64,000 nt of DNA from Campylobacterales bacterium (GCA_014763895.1 JACXUM010000006.1:22634-86633); one strand, 5' to 3'; counted from the first letter of the stretch, positions 19,122 through 30,500 are shown. The notes: generated by a model not told the origin, from the letters alone. Program-made: numbers and translations.

Positions 19122-19146
19122 CACAGTAAATCACTGTGCATTTTTT
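19122..19146 (+). terminator. Hairpin with T-run between ligA and the EamA gene
   Basis: CACAGT / ACTGTG with a 5-nt loop, followed by CATTTTTT on the plus strand. Both flanking genes are on the minus strand, so as drawn it would stop antisense transcription. The rest of the 19084-19319 gap shows nothing else recognisable. Confidence 0.35.
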
Positions 19147-19319
19147 GTAGCAAATTACAAACTGGATTTACCTGTAAACGTAACAGATATTTTTCTATTC
19201 ACGCCTATACTCACACCATCCAATATTTTACAATCAATACATCTGTTTCAAGGGTAAAAAACCTGATCAGGAAAAGAACTATTTTGGCAATTTTTGCATT
19301 TGCCTTATAACACACTAAT

Positions 19320-21269
<1,950 letters not shown>

Positions 21270-21331
21270 TCATCTTTATGGGTAGAGAATTTTATAGCTC
21301 ATATTTTAGCATCCTTAGCCCCGCCAAAGGC

Positions 21332-21970
21332 TTACGGATGGTAGATAACCTGTACTTTTTTCCCAAAAAACTTCGGTTTGGTATCCAAAAGATAGATATC
21401 CAAAAATGCTTTCATCCTTGCAAAATATTCTCTGGTCTTCATCCTGTATGCTGCAGCTGTCCCGGGGATATCCTTTGCCGCAAAACCGATCGCTTTTTGC
21501 CCTTTTTGCTTGGAAAGGAATAGCGCTCTTTCGAGATGAAAACGCTGTGAAACGATGATATAGTCATCCAGATCAAAGATCTCTTTTGCCCTCACGATCG
21601 AATCAAGCGTTCGAAACCCCGCATAATCTAATGCAATGTATTTTTTAGGTACGCCTGCCTTGATAAGATCCTTTTGCATTCTAATCGTTTCGTTATAATA
21701 CTTCGTACCATTATCTCCTGATACTACGATCGCTTTGACCTTGCCTGCTTTGAAAAGTTCCTCAGCAGCCTGTATACGGTAAGTATAAAAATAATTGGGT
21801 TTGCCTTTAGCTATGTATTTTGCCGTGCCTAAAAGCAATACCGCTTTTTTGGGCGGTATCTTTCGCAGATCGGTATAGATATCCGCCTTGGCAGAGTGAG
21901 TCATCATAGCATTGATCCCGATAAAACTCAACAAAATCCCTACTACAATGATCCCGATCCACTTCAACAT
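21332..21970 (-). CDS. SanA/YdcF-like DUF218 membrane protein
   Basis: 212 residues: one N-terminal membrane anchor (about 3-22) and a DUF218 domain (AVLLLGTAKYIAKGKPNYFYT; AIVVSGDNGTKYYNE; YIVSQRFHLERALF). The family is linked to envelope barrier function (SanA, ElyC), with no settled activity. An upstream in-frame ATG at 22078 would overlap sir2 by about 100 bases. ATG 21970, four bases after the sir2 stop, starts right at the anchor helix and is preferred. Confidence 0.85.
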   Translation of the reverse strand: MLKWIGIIVVGILLSFIGINAMMTHSAKADIYTDLRKIPPKKAVLLLGTAKYIAKGKPNYFYTYRIQAAEELFKAGKVKAIVVSGDNGTKYYNETIRMQKDLIKAGVPKKYIALDYAGFRTLDSIVRAKEIFDLDDYIIVSQRFHLERALFLSKQKGQKAIGFAAKDIPGTAAAYRMKTREYFARMKAFLDIYLLDTKPKFFGKKVQVIYHP

Positions 21971-21974
21971 TGTT

Positions 21975-22670
21975 TCATGCCAAAAAGGTTTCGATCTCTT
22001 TGATGATCTCATCGATCGCCTGAGTTGCCGGCAGGTAAAAACATTTGGAGAAATACTGATCGATATTGGAATCTTCATCCAGATTATTTAGGATCGAATA
22101 ATCCACAAGCTGGGCCATGTATGCCGTATCGATCACATACCCGCTGGTACCGATCACCACAACCATATCGGCTTCCTCGTACAAATCTCGAAGATAGATA
22201 TATGCCGGTGCCGCTTCTTTAAACATCACAACATTATGCCTGATCTGTTCACTGCCGCACGCCGGACAGCATAATCCATTTTGAGATCTGTATCCTATCC
22301 TAAAAACCTCTTCGCAATTTTCACAGCGAAGGTCCACCAGTGTGCCATGCAGGTGAATGACGTCTTGACATCCTGCACGTTCCAGCATATCATCGACATT
22401 TTGTGTCAGCATCACGATATGATCGGGGTATTTGTTTTTGATCGTTGCCAACCCTTGATGCGCACGATTTGGCTTTTTATCCTCAAGATTTATCCGTAAG
22501 TTATCATAAAAGTCAAGCACTTTCTGCCTGTTGCGGGCAAATCCCTGAACCGAACAAACCTCTTCGACAGGATACTCTTCCCATAACCCGTCCGCTTCCC
22601 TAAAAGTACGGATGCCAGATTCGGCAGAGAGTCCTGCTCCGCTAAGGATGTAGACCTTTTTTTCATTCAT
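21975..22670 (-). CDS. cobB: Sirtuin-type NAD-dependent protein deacylase
   Basis: Removes acyl groups from lysines using NAD. 231 residues with all sirtuin marks: GAGLSAESGIRTFR, TQNVDDMLERAG, catalytic His in HLHGTL, two zinc Cys pairs (CENC and CPAC), GTSG and V-rich C-terminal loop. Overlaps folP by four bases (ATGA), so translation is likely coupled. Confidence 0.93.
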   Translation of the reverse strand: MNEKKVYILSGAGLSAESGIRTFREADGLWEEYPVEEVCSVQGFARNRQKVLDFYDNLRINLEDKKPNRAHQGLATIKNKYPDHIVMLTQNVDDMLERAGCQDVIHLHGTLVDLRCENCEEVFRIGYRSQNGLCCPACGSEQIRHNVVMFKEAAPAYIYLRDLYEEADMVVVIGTSGYVIDTAYMAQLVDYSILNNLDEDSNIDQYFSKCFYLPATQAIDEIIKEIETFLA

Positions 22671-23806
22671 CGCATCGCCTCTGCAACAGCCAATGCCTGC
22701 TTATGTTCTGCCACGTCATGACAACGGACAATGCTCGCGCCGTTTTCAACAGCCTTAAGATGAATCGCCAATGTTCCGGGCAGTCTCTGCTGGGTCGGTG
22801 CAGGGATGATCTTGTCGATCATCGACTTTCTGCTTGCGCCGATCAATACTTCACACCCAAAGTAGGTAAAATGTCTGAGGTTTCGAAGTAACGTAAGATT
22901 GTGCTCCAAAGTTTTGCCAAAACCGATCCCTACATCGAGGATGATCTTCTCTCTTGATATTCCCATCTCCTCACACTTGGCGATACGTTCCTGGAAAAAA
23001 TCACTCACTTGTGCTGTCACATCTTCATAATGTGGATCTTTCTGCATCGTTTGAGGAGTACCCTGCATGTGCATGATACAAAGTTGGGCATCGTACTTAA
23101 GCGCCAGCTTTATGATACGCTCATCACTGGCACCTGTGATATCGTTGATGAGTCCAAATCCACTTTGAAGCGCATACTCTACAACCGTTGGGGTATAACT
23201 GTCGATGCTGAAAAGCGCTTTTTCAAAAAGCTTTTGGTTTTTGATCGTATCACAGATCGGCTTGATACGCTCAAGCTCCTCTTCTTCACTGACTGCTGCG
23301 GCACCAGGACGGGATGAAACCGCACCGATATCGATGATGGAAGCTCCCCCTTCGATCATTTTTAGACACTGTGACAGGGCTCCATCAGCCAGATATCTGC
23401 TTCCTTCAAAAAAACTGTCTTCATTGGCATTAATAACCCCCATGATACGAGTGGGATAAGTTTTGGAAACGATGAATTTGTGAAGCTCTTCAGCCAGCTG
23501 TTTAAGCCCAAAAGGCTGTGCCAGCTCTTTGCGGGATAGGATTTTAAGATGTTTTCGCGTACCGATCAAAATGCAGTCACAAAAAGGCTTCTCGCAGGTA
23601 ATGACGCCGCCAGGTACGGCAAGCTCCGCACCGATACTGAGGGCATCCTGTTTGAGGATGTTTGCTGCGGGTGTCTTAATGTTTTTGATGAAAAGGCAAT
23701 ACCACTCCATCTTGTCGGCCATGATGGTTATACCGCCGCTCTCTACACCAAGCGCTTTAAGCGCTGCTCTTTTGTCTGCAATATTCCCAAGCCTGTAAAT
23801 ATGCAT
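22667..23806 (-). CDS. folP: Dihydropteroate synthase with N-terminal extension
   Basis: Condenses p-aminobenzoate with the pterin diphosphate in folate synthesis; the sulfonamide target. 379 residues against about 280 in E. coli. The TIM-barrel enzyme begins near residue 115 (RIMGVINANEDSFFEG) and keeps IDIGAVSSRPGA, LINDITG, MHMQGTP and GASRKS. The first about 115 residues are an added region found in epsilonproteobacterial FolP as I recall (H. pylori HP1232, about 380 residues). Its role is unknown. Confidence 0.92.
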   Translation of the reverse strand: MHIYRLGNIADKRAALKALGVESGGITIMADKMEWYCLFIKNIKTPAANILKQDALSIGAELAVPGGVITCEKPFCDCILIGTRKHLKILSRKELAQPFGLKQLAEELHKFIVSKTYPTRIMGVINANEDSFFEGSRYLADGALSQCLKMIEGGASIIDIGAVSSRPGAAAVSEEEELERIKPICDTIKNQKLFEKALFSIDSYTPTVVEYALQSGFGLINDITGASDERIIKLALKYDAQLCIMHMQGTPQTMQKDPHYEDVTAQVSDFFQERIAKCEEMGISREKIILDVGIGFGKTLEHNLTLLRNLRHFTYFGCEVLIGASRKSMIDKIIPAPTQQRLPGTLAIHLKAVENGASIVRCHDVAEHKQALAVAEAMR

Positions 23807-23848
23807 CCAGTTGATCCTTTTGTGCTTGTTTAGCTGAGTAGACTTATT

Positions 23849-24463
23849 TTACCTTTTTTTTCTTGCCAAAAGTTTTAAAAGAAGCGTAGTAAGTACAAAC
23901 GAGGAAGGAGATCCCATATCCAGAGCAATATAGGCATTCGAAAAGAGCATCAGTGTTTTCTCATCCAGCTCATACCGGTCTGAATGCAATGCAGCTTTGG
24001 ATATCTGCTGGACAAGATTTTTCATCTCTTTGGCATCCGTACGCTGATGGGATTGGATAAAACCATAGACATTGCCTAAAGAGAGTTGTTCAATATCCAA
24101 ATCCAAAGGATTCTCTTCCTCCGTCCGGGAAAGAACCTTCATAGGAAGCCTTGAACGAATCGTTGAAAGTATGGTAGATTTGCTTGGCGTTATCAAAATA
24201 AATTCGGTCTTTGCAGGCGGCTCTTCAATGATTTTCAGCAGTTTGTTCTGCACAACAGGAGGAAAGAGTTTGGCACCCAGGATGATAATGGTCGGCTCTT
24301 CACTGGCAATATAGGCTTTTTCAATCGCCAGTTTGGCATCCTCGACCAAAAAGCTATCCTCTTTGACGATCTTCACCAACCGCTCGGTCGTTTTTAGCGC
24401 CTCAAGCTCGGCAATAGTCTCTTCGATATGATGGGTTATAAGGACTTGGCTGACCAGTTTCAT
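23849..24463 (-). CDS. holB: DNA polymerase III delta' subunit (short epsilonproteobacterial form)
   Basis: Clamp-loader subunit, 204 residues, much shorter than E. coli HolB because the AAA+ module is reduced. The recognisable part is LFPPVVQNKLLKIIEEPPAKTEFILITPSKSTILSTIRSRL, split here as the sensor-1-like region before residue 110. Assignment leans on the order lysC-hobA-holB-folP shared with H. pylori HP1229-HP1232. Overlaps hobA by four bases. Confidence 0.83.
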   Translation of the reverse strand: MKLVSQVLITHHIEETIAELEALKTTERLVKIVKEDSFLVEDAKLAIEKAYIASEEPTIIILGAKLFPPVVQNKLLKIIEEPPAKTEFILITPSKSTILSTIRSRLPMKVLSRTEEENPLDLDIEQLSLGNVYGFIQSHQRTDAKEMKNLVQQISKAALHSDRYELDEKTLMLFSNAYIALDMGSPSSFVLTTLLLKLLARKKR

Positions 24464-25008
24464 GCTTCGGGCTCTAAATCCCCAAAGAGCATTGCTGAAA
24501 CCGTTTTATCAAAAAGCTTGTAAAGCTGTAAAAGCTTGATATCCAACAATGAATCTGCGTTTCTCAACGCAAAACTGTTCTGCACTTCCTGGTCCATAAC
24601 CCAAAGAAAACTATCATCGTTTCTATAGGCTATCTTGGTATAAGGATGATCTCCTTTGCCGATATACCAGATAAAATATCCGTTGGGATAGGAGATATCA
24701 AGCATATCTTCAAGCAATTGGATATCCTGTGTATTTTGAATCGAAGAAAGATTCGGGAAAAGTTCTACGAGTTGATAGAAAGGCAGAAGCGGCCTGTTCT
24801 TTTGCAGATCATTCACCGCATTAAGAATGTATTTCCCAAACCATTTACGGGATTCATCTGTCAAGACCAATACGGTCTTGCCTTCCAATATCTGGACAAC
24901 GGCACTTTTAACCAACGGAGCCCATTCATAACGGTGCTCTTCCATCCAAGAAAAGCATGACTCCTCTTCTCTGATGGCTAAAAGTGTCCAGTTTAAAAGC
25001 TGTTTCAT
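24460..25008 (-). CDS. hobA: HobA, DnaA-binding replication initiation factor
   Basis: HobA binds domain I-II of DnaA as a tetramer and promotes orisome assembly in H. pylori; it occupies the role of DiaA but is confined to Campylobacterota. 182 residues. Recognised from LVLTDESRKWFGKYILNAVND, FIWYIGKGDH and the C-terminal NADSLLDIKLLQLYKLFDKT, which is close to H. pylori HobA (HP1230), and from its place between lysC and holB. This is a lineage marker for the window. Confidence 0.88.
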   Translation of the reverse strand: MKQLLNWTLLAIREEESCFSWMEEHRYEWAPLVKSAVVQILEGKTVLVLTDESRKWFGKYILNAVNDLQKNRPLLPFYQLVELFPNLSSIQNTQDIQLLEDMLDISYPNGYFIWYIGKGDHPYTKIAYRNDDSFLWVMDQEVQNSFALRNADSLLDIKLLQLYKLFDKTVSAMLFGDLEPEA

Positions 25009-25012
25009 ACGA

Positions 25013-26218
25013 TTACTTGTCTAATTCGTAAGCTTCATGCAGCATACGGATAGCCAATTCTCCGTATTTCTCATCAATGATCATCGATACTTTGATCTCA
25101 GAAGTAGAGATCATCTGGATGTTGATGTTGCTTGCTGCCAATACCCTGAATGCTTTTGCAGCTACTCCGGCATGTGATTTCATACCTACACCTACTACAG
25201 AGACCTTGCAGATATGATCGTCAAAATCCATTCCCTGGATATCATGGTCAAATTTTTCCATTACTCTTCTGGCATTTGCAAGTTCACTCTGAGGTACGGT
25301 AAAGCCAAGGTTGGTAGAACCATCCGTTCCCGTATTTTGGATGATCATATCGACATTGATGTTTTCATTGGCCAATTTTGTAAATATCTCCGCTGCAATA
25401 CCCGGTTTGTCTGAAACACCCCTGAGTGTTACTCTTGCCTGGTTTTTGTCTAGAACGACACCACTGACCAATACTTCTTCCATACTGTTATTCTCCTCTG
25501 TTATAAGTGTACCTTCATTATCGTTGAAACTGCTTTTCGCATACAGTTTCACATTCAATTTTTTAGCCAATTCTACCGAACGGTTCTGTAATACCTTTGC
25601 TCCCAAAGAAGAGAGCTCAAGCATCTCATCGTAAGAAATCGTATCAAGTTTTTTTGCTTTCGGCTCGATACGCGGATCTGTCGTATAGATGCCATCTACG
25701 TCCGAGTAGATCTCACACTGATCGGCTTTCAATACACCTGCTATCGCAACGGCCGAAAGGTCCGACCCTCCTCGTCCAAGTGTCGTTACATGCCCTTCTT
25801 TTGTCATTCCCTGGAAACCGGCTACAATGACGATCTTCCCTTCCTTTATGGCATTTTGCATAGCAGCAGGATTGATCGACTCGATACGCGCATACGTATG
25901 GATGTCATCGGTAACGATACCGGCCTGACGTCCGCTCATTGCAACCGCATCAAAACCTTTGGACTGCAATGCGATAGCAAGCAGTGCTGCTGTAACTCTC
26001 TCACCTGAACTAAGGAGCATATCCATCTCTTTTTTTGCAGGGTTCGGCGTAAAATGTGTCGCATAGTCAATGAGCTTATTTGTTTCACCGCTCATTGCCG
26101 AGACGACCACAACGATATCATTTCCCGCTGCTTTGACCTTTGCAACACGGTTTGCGACATTCTCGATACGGTCAAGATTTCCGACGCTTGTTCCTCCATA
26201 CTTATGTACGACTAACAT
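25013..26218 (-). CDS. lysC: Aspartate kinase
   Basis: Phosphorylates aspartate, first step to lysine/diaminopimelate, methionine and threonine. 401 residues. N-terminal KYGGTSVGN, GRGGSDLSAVAIA and YSDVDGIYTTDPR in the kinase domain, then two ACT domains (about 265-401; GVSDKPGIAAEIFTKLA, VGVGMKSHAGVAAKAF) that bind lysine or threonine as feedback effectors. It lies four bases upstream of hobA. Confidence 0.95.
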   Translation of the reverse strand: MLVVHKYGGTSVGNLDRIENVANRVAKVKAAGNDIVVVVSAMSGETNKLIDYATHFTPNPAKKEMDMLLSSGERVTAALLAIALQSKGFDAVAMSGRQAGIVTDDIHTYARIESINPAAMQNAIKEGKIVIVAGFQGMTKEGHVTTLGRGGSDLSAVAIAGVLKADQCEIYSDVDGIYTTDPRIEPKAKKLDTISYDEMLELSSLGAKVLQNRSVELAKKLNVKLYAKSSFNDNEGTLITEENNSMEEVLVSGVVLDKNQARVTLRGVSDKPGIAAEIFTKLANENINVDMIIQNTGTDGSTNLGFTVPQSELANARRVMEKFDHDIQGMDFDDHICKVSVVGVGMKSHAGVAAKAFRVLAASNINIQMISTSEIKVSMIIDEKYGELAIRMLHEAYELDK

Positions 26219-26283
26219 AGGGTATTCATTCCTTTCTTTTCTATTTTTTCCAAATCAAACCTTCCTTCTCTCTATTTTACGTT

Positions 26284-26769
26284 TTAGATCAGTCCCTCTT
26301 GCATGAAATAGTCAATCACTTTGCGATAAACTTTTTTCTTGAAATAGGTTACTTTTTTAAATAACTCGTCATAATCTACAAATTCATGCTCCACAAATTC
26401 AGGCACTGCATAGGCATTAAGGTCAATCACAGCCTCCTCTTTGAGGCGGACCAAAAAGTATTTTTGCTTCTGCCCGTCAAAAGGATACTGCTTGCCTCTG
26501 GCCATCTTAGGGAAATCATATGATATCCACTCAGGAAACTCCCCCAATATTTCCACATCACTACAACCGATCTCTTCCTCCAGCTCTCTGAACAATGCTT
26601 CTTCAGGGCTTTCACCATCATCGATCCCACCCTGCGGAAATTGCCATGCATTTTTGATATCACTGCGATGAGCGACAAAAAATTCACATTTTTGCGGATA
26701 TTTTGAAGAGAGGATGACGGCTGCAACATTCGGACGATAACACTTCTGCTTTTGCATCTTTTTTCTCAC
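26284..26769 (-). CDS. rppH: RNA pyrophosphohydrolase (Nudix)
   Basis: Removes pyrophosphate from 5'-triphosphate RNA, starting mRNA decay. 161 residues. N-terminal YRPNVAAVIL and AWQFPQGGIDDGESPEEALFRELEEEIG hold the Nudix box GX5EX7REUXEEXGU; YDFP and GQKQKYFLVRL are RppH-like. Matches HP1228 by position next to lysC. Start could be ATG 26769 or the in-frame ATG 26757. Divergent from hemW. Confidence 0.9.
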   Translation of the reverse strand: MRKKMQKQKCYRPNVAAVILSSKYPQKCEFFVAHRSDIKNAWQFPQGGIDDGESPEEALFRELEEEIGCSDVEILGEFPEWISYDFPKMARGKQYPFDGQKQKYFLVRLKEEAVIDLNAYAVPEFVEHEFVDYDELFKKVTYFKKKVYRKVIDYFMQEGLI

Positions 26770-26845
26770 TTCTTTCTTCCTGCGGTCCGGCTCAATATTT
26801 TCTGCTATTATTTTATCAAAAATGCCATTAAAAAAGTGAGTTATT

Positions 26846-27901
26846 GTGTTAGTCTATCTTCATATTCCCTATTGTGATTCAAAGTGCCATTACTGCAGCT
26901 TCAATTCTTATGTAGATAAATTTGATACCAGAAAAGAGTATATGCACTCGCTTCATCAGCAACTGGTTTTTGAGCTGAAACGTTTCAACGCCAACAGAGG
27001 AAGCATCAAAACCCTTTTTATTGGGGGGGGGACCCCTTCTACCATTCCGGCAGAACTTTATGAACCCATTTTTAAACTGCTCAAACCTTATTTGAGAGAA
27101 AATGCAGAGATCACTGCCGAGGCCAATCCCAATTCGGCTACCCCAACCTGGCTGGCAGGAATGAAAAAACTCGGAGTCAACCGGATCAGTTTTGGTGTGC
27201 AAAGCTTTGACGAAGCCAAACTCAAAGCACTCAACCGAGCACACTCGCCAAAGCAGGCAAAAGAAGCGATCCATACGGCAAAATCACTGGGATTTGACCA
27301 CCTTTCGCTTGATTTGATCTATAACTACAGGGGAGACACAAAAGCCTTGCTTCAAAAAGATATCGAAAAGGCTTTTTCACTGCCCATCGATCATATCTCC
27401 GCGTATGAACTGACCATAGAAGAAGGAACCGTATTTTCAAAAAATCCACAAGCAAGACAGGAGGATGACGATCTGGCTTTTTTTGTCACCGAAGAGATCA
27501 CACAAAGAGGATTTGAACAGTATGAGATTTCAAACTACGGAAAGTATCAGAGCGAACATAACAAAGGGTATTGGCGACTGGAGAACTATATCGGAGCAGG
27601 TGCCGGTGCAGTAGGCTTTTTAGAGGACCGCCGTTTCTATCCACAAACTGATATCGAAAGCTACATTAACCATCCTCTGTCCATTGCCGAAGAGATTTTG
27701 AGTGAAACCCAATTACTTACAGAAAAGATATTTTTGGGACTGCGTTCCAATGTTGGATTGGATCAAACGATCCTTACATCCAAAATGATTGAAAAAGCAA
27801 TGTTTTTAACAGATGAAGGCAAACTCACACTGCAGAACGGTATTTTTTACAATCCGAATTATTTTCTCACCGATTCGGTGGCACTCTATCTACTCGATTA
27901 A
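26846..27901 (+). CDS. hemW: Radical SAM heme chaperone HemW
   Basis: HemN-like radical SAM protein that carries heme to apoproteins rather than acting as coproporphyrinogen oxidase. 351 residues. Starts GTG 26846. The cluster motif CDSKCHYCSF lies near residue 10, followed by FIGGGTPSTIP, GVNRISFGVQSFD, and NYGKYQSEHNKGYW near 235. The short N-terminus, without the extension of true HemN, supports HemW. H. pylori HP1226 has the same neighbourhood. Confidence 0.87.
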   Translation: MLVYLHIPYCDSKCHYCSFNSYVDKFDTRKEYMHSLHQQLVFELKRFNANRGSIKTLFIGGGTPSTIPAELYEPIFKLLKPYLRENAEITAEANPNSATPTWLAGMKKLGVNRISFGVQSFDEAKLKALNRAHSPKQAKEAIHTAKSLGFDHLSLDLIYNYRGDTKALLQKDIEKAFSLPIDHISAYELTIEEGTVFSKNPQARQEDDDLAFFVTEEITQRGFEQYEISNYGKYQSEHNKGYWRLENYIGAGAGAVGFLEDRRFYPQTDIESYINHPLSIAEEILSETQLLTEKIFLGLRSNVGLDQTILTSKMIEKAMFLTDEGKLTLQNGIFYNPNYFLTDSVALYLLD

Positions 27902-27958
27902 GGTCGCCTCTAATTATTTTTTAGATAAAATTAGCCATTTTAATAGAAGGTCACGCAC

Positions 27959-28384
27959 ATGTTTGGAATCGGTTTTACCGAATTACTAATGATTGCCATT
28001 ATCGCGATACTCTTTTTAGGGCCTGATAAGCTGCCTGAAACGATGGTACAGATCGCCAAATTTATCCGAACTATTCAAAGGACCATCAGTGATGCTAAAA
28101 GTTCTTTGGAAGAAGAGATGAAAATCGCCGATCTCAAAGAAGAGGCCATGAGCTATAAAAAACAGCTCAATGAAGCCACGGATGAACTCAAATCGTTTAA
28201 AAATATCGGCGCCAATCCGGTCAAAGAGCTCGGGGAGGCACTCAATGATGCGAAAAAAAGCTATGATGCCGAACCTTCAGCCAAAGAAGAATCTCAAAAT
28301 ATTGCTACACAGATAGAACCTAAAAGGGATACGGTCACCTTTGAGAAAAAGAAAACACAAAACGATGATAAAGGCGATGCATAA
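27959..28384 (+). CDS. tatB: Twin-arginine translocase subunit TatB
   Basis: Membrane component of the Tat substrate receptor complex with TatC. 141 residues: N-terminal transmembrane helix (about 3-21, FGIGFTELLMIAIIAILFLG), Gly-Pro hinge GPDKLPE, then an amphipathic helix and a charged, Lys/Glu-rich tail. Length and position before tatC favour TatB over TatA. Stop TAA and the tatC ATG share one base. No tatA is in the window. Confidence 0.9.
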   Translation: MFGIGFTELLMIAIIAILFLGPDKLPETMVQIAKFIRTIQRTISDAKSSLEEEMKIADLKEEAMSYKKQLNEATDELKSFKNIGANPVKELGEALNDAKKSYDAEPSAKEESQNIATQIEPKRDTVTFEKKKTQNDDKGDA

Positions 28385-29367
28385 TGTTCAATGAACTTAG
28401 ACCACATCTGGCCGAATTACGAAAAAGACTCGGGCTTTCTGTTCTTTCTGTCTTTATTGCTTTTATCATTGCTTTTAGCTTCCATGAAGCCATCCTGACA
28501 TGGATAACACAACCGCTCAATGACGCGCTTACGCAAGTCGGACGCATCATCGAATCCCAGGAAAAAGCAACCTGGAAACTTAAAACTGAAGAACAAAATC
28601 TTACAAAACAGGTAGAACCAACAACACCTCAGTCATCAGCGGCAAAACTCCAAACGAAACTTGAAGAAGCTGCTTCATTGGCAGATGAAAAACTTGGCGC
28701 CGTGATAAAAGATGCGGCTTTGGCTGCAAAAGAACTTACTTTGGCACTCCAACAAAAAGATGCCAATGTCACGCATCCTGAGAACTTCGAAGGCAAGATC
28801 ACGACCCATCAGGTCGGCGGTGCCTTTTTTGTTGCATTGAAAGTCTCTTTCTTTGCAGGCCTGCTTGGTGCGATCCCTTTTGTTCTCTATCAGATATGGA
28901 TGTTCGTTGCTCCGGGGCTTTATGCCAATGAAAAGAAGATGGTGCTTCCATTCGTCTTTGGCGGCTCGATCATGTTTCTCATCGGTGTGCTTTTTTCCTA
29001 CTATGTGGTAACGCCGTTTGGGTTCCAATTCCTTATCACATTTGGATCATTCCTCTATACGCCATTCATCAATATCGAAGATTATGTCGGTTTCTTTACC
29101 AAAATTATGGTCGGTTTCGGTATCGCCTTTGAATTGCCTGTGTTTGCCTATTTCCTGGCTCTTCTTGGACTGATTACTGATCGTACGCTGATTGATTTCT
29201 TTAGATATGCCGTCGTCATCATCTTTATCCTTGCAGCTATTTTGACACCGCCGGATGCATTGACCCAGCTGCTTATGGCATTTCCGCTAGTCCTTCTGTA
29301 TGGACTTTCTATTCTCATAGTGCGATTGGTCAATCCTGCCCCAAAAACAGAAAATGAAACAAAATAA
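28384..29367 (+). CDS. tatC: Twin-arginine translocase TatC with enlarged first periplasmic loop
   Basis: Multi-span receptor for twin-arginine signal peptides. 327 residues, against about 245-260 in the family. N-terminal HLAELRKRL is conserved, TM1 lies at about 17-37, and the remaining helices from about 142 onwards look normal (YQIWMFVAPGLYANEK, FELPVFAYFLALLGL). Between TM1 and TM2, roughly residues 50-140, are about 80 extra residues, polar and Ala/Glu/Lys/Gln-rich, predicted helical. The frame is clean. Confidence 0.93.
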   Translation: MFNELRPHLAELRKRLGLSVLSVFIAFIIAFSFHEAILTWITQPLNDALTQVGRIIESQEKATWKLKTEEQNLTKQVEPTTPQSSAAKLQTKLEEAASLADEKLGAVIKDAALAAKELTLALQQKDANVTHPENFEGKITTHQVGGAFFVALKVSFFAGLLGAIPFVLYQIWMFVAPGLYANEKKMVLPFVFGGSIMFLIGVLFSYYVVTPFGFQFLITFGSFLYTPFINIEDYVGFFTKIMVGFGIAFELPVFAYFLALLGLITDRTLIDFFRYAVVIIFILAAILTPPDALTQLLMAFPLVLLYGLSILIVRLVNPAPKTENETK

Positions 29368-29395
29368 TATATATTGTCCCTACAATACGACTCGT

Positions 29396-29431
29396 CGTAT
29401 GAGCCAACTGCTGAAGTTGACTCAGTGTAGC
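29396..29431 (-). repeat. Dispersed intergenic repeat, copy 2
   Basis: Reverse-strand counterpart of 4919-4955 (36 nt, about 32 positions identical). It lies between tatC and queA. A perfect 7-bp palindrome ATACGAC-TC-GTCGTAT (29385-29400) overlaps its end; copy 1 does not share that extension. Confidence 0.7.
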
Positions 29432-29460
29432 TTTATGTGCTCTGCCTCAAAAGTGTTCCT

Positions 29461-30489
29461 ATGAATAATAATCCTGAACTATTGACAAGCAGCTATGATT
29501 ATAACCTGCCAGAAGAACTGATCGCTTCCACTCCTGTCTATCCAAGAGACCATGCAAAACTGCTGGTCTATGACAGAAAAACCGATACCATCACCCACAC
29601 CACCTTTAAACATATTTTGGAATTTATTCCTAAAGAGTGCGATGTTTTTTTAAACGATACCCGTGTGATCAAGGCTCGTATTTTCGGGCAAAAAGAAAGC
29701 GGAGGAAAAGTCGAACTCCTTTTCAACAAGCCCCTTAATGCACACCATTTCCTGGTTCTCATAAGAGGTAAAGTAAAGATAGGTACCAAGCTCTTCTTTG
29801 AGGAAGGACTGAGTGCCAAAGTAACCGCTTTAAATGATGACGGTTCAAGGGTCGTTATCTTTACAAAAGACGGCAAAGAGATACGATTTGAAGATTTGGT
29901 TTTGATCCTTGATGAGATAGGCCATATTCCTCTGCCACCTTACATGCAGCGCGAAGACAATAAAGAGGATGAAAGAGACTACCAGACGCTCTTTGCCAAA
30001 AATTCTGGTGCCGTAGCCGCACCAACGGCTTCATTGCACTTTACGCCTGAACTGTTTGCAGAGCTCAAGGCAAGATATCATACTTACACCATAACACTGC
30101 ACGTCGGTGCAGGTACATTCAAACCGGTCGAAGCTAAAAAGATTCTCGACCATCCGATGCATTCTGAGTATTATCATATTACTGACGAGGCTGCAAAAGT
30201 GATCCAAAGCGACAGGCCCATTTTGGCTATCGGCACTACCGTAACCCGAACAGTAGAGTATTATATTCGTACACATCAACCAGAAGGCGAATGCGACCTC
30301 TTTTTAAATCCACTCAATCCGCCGCAAAGAGTTACCCATCTACTCACGAATTTCCATCTGCCAAAAAGTACACTCATTATGCTGGTAAGCAGCTTCATTG
30401 GGCGTGAAAAAACGTTACAATTATATCAAGAAGCAATCAAAGAGAAATATCGATTTTTTTCATATGGGGATACGATGCTTATACTTTGA
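29461..30489 (+). CDS. queA: S-adenosylmethionine:tRNA ribosyltransferase-isomerase
   Basis: Makes epoxyqueuosine in tRNA from the preQ1-modified base. About 342 residues from ATG 29461 (an in-frame ATG at 29437 is less likely, since proteins of the family begin a few residues before YDYNLPEELIA). Motifs YDYNLPEELIASTP, FLNDTRVIKARI, GTTVTRTVE, LLTNFHLPKSTLIMLVS are intact. The order tatB-tatC-queA is as in H. pylori HP1060-1062. Confidence 0.93.
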   Translation: MNNNPELLTSSYDYNLPEELIASTPVYPRDHAKLLVYDRKTDTITHTTFKHILEFIPKECDVFLNDTRVIKARIFGQKESGGKVELLFNKPLNAHHFLVLIRGKVKIGTKLFFEEGLSAKVTALNDDGSRVVIFTKDGKEIRFEDLVLILDEIGHIPLPPYMQREDNKEDERDYQTLFAKNSGAVAAPTASLHFTPELFAELKARYHTYTITLHVGAGTFKPVEAKKILDHPMHSEYYHITDEAAKVIQSDRPILAIGTTVTRTVEYYIRTHQPEGECDLFLNPLNPPQRVTHLLTNFHLPKSTLIMLVSSFIGREKTLQLYQEAIKEKYRFFSYGDTMLIL

Positions 30490-30500
30490 CAGAGGATTAA

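Noticed and set aside
21971..22078. Longer N-terminus for the DUF218 protein (ATG 22078)
   Set aside because: It would overlap sir2 by about 100 bases and put a basic, Ser-rich stretch before the membrane anchor; ATG 21970 fits the operon spacing.
27025..27040. G-run (nine G) in hemW as a phase-variable tract
   Set aside because: The run encodes the conserved GGGTP motif of HemW and the frame is intact; it may be slippage-prone but there is no sign of an off state.
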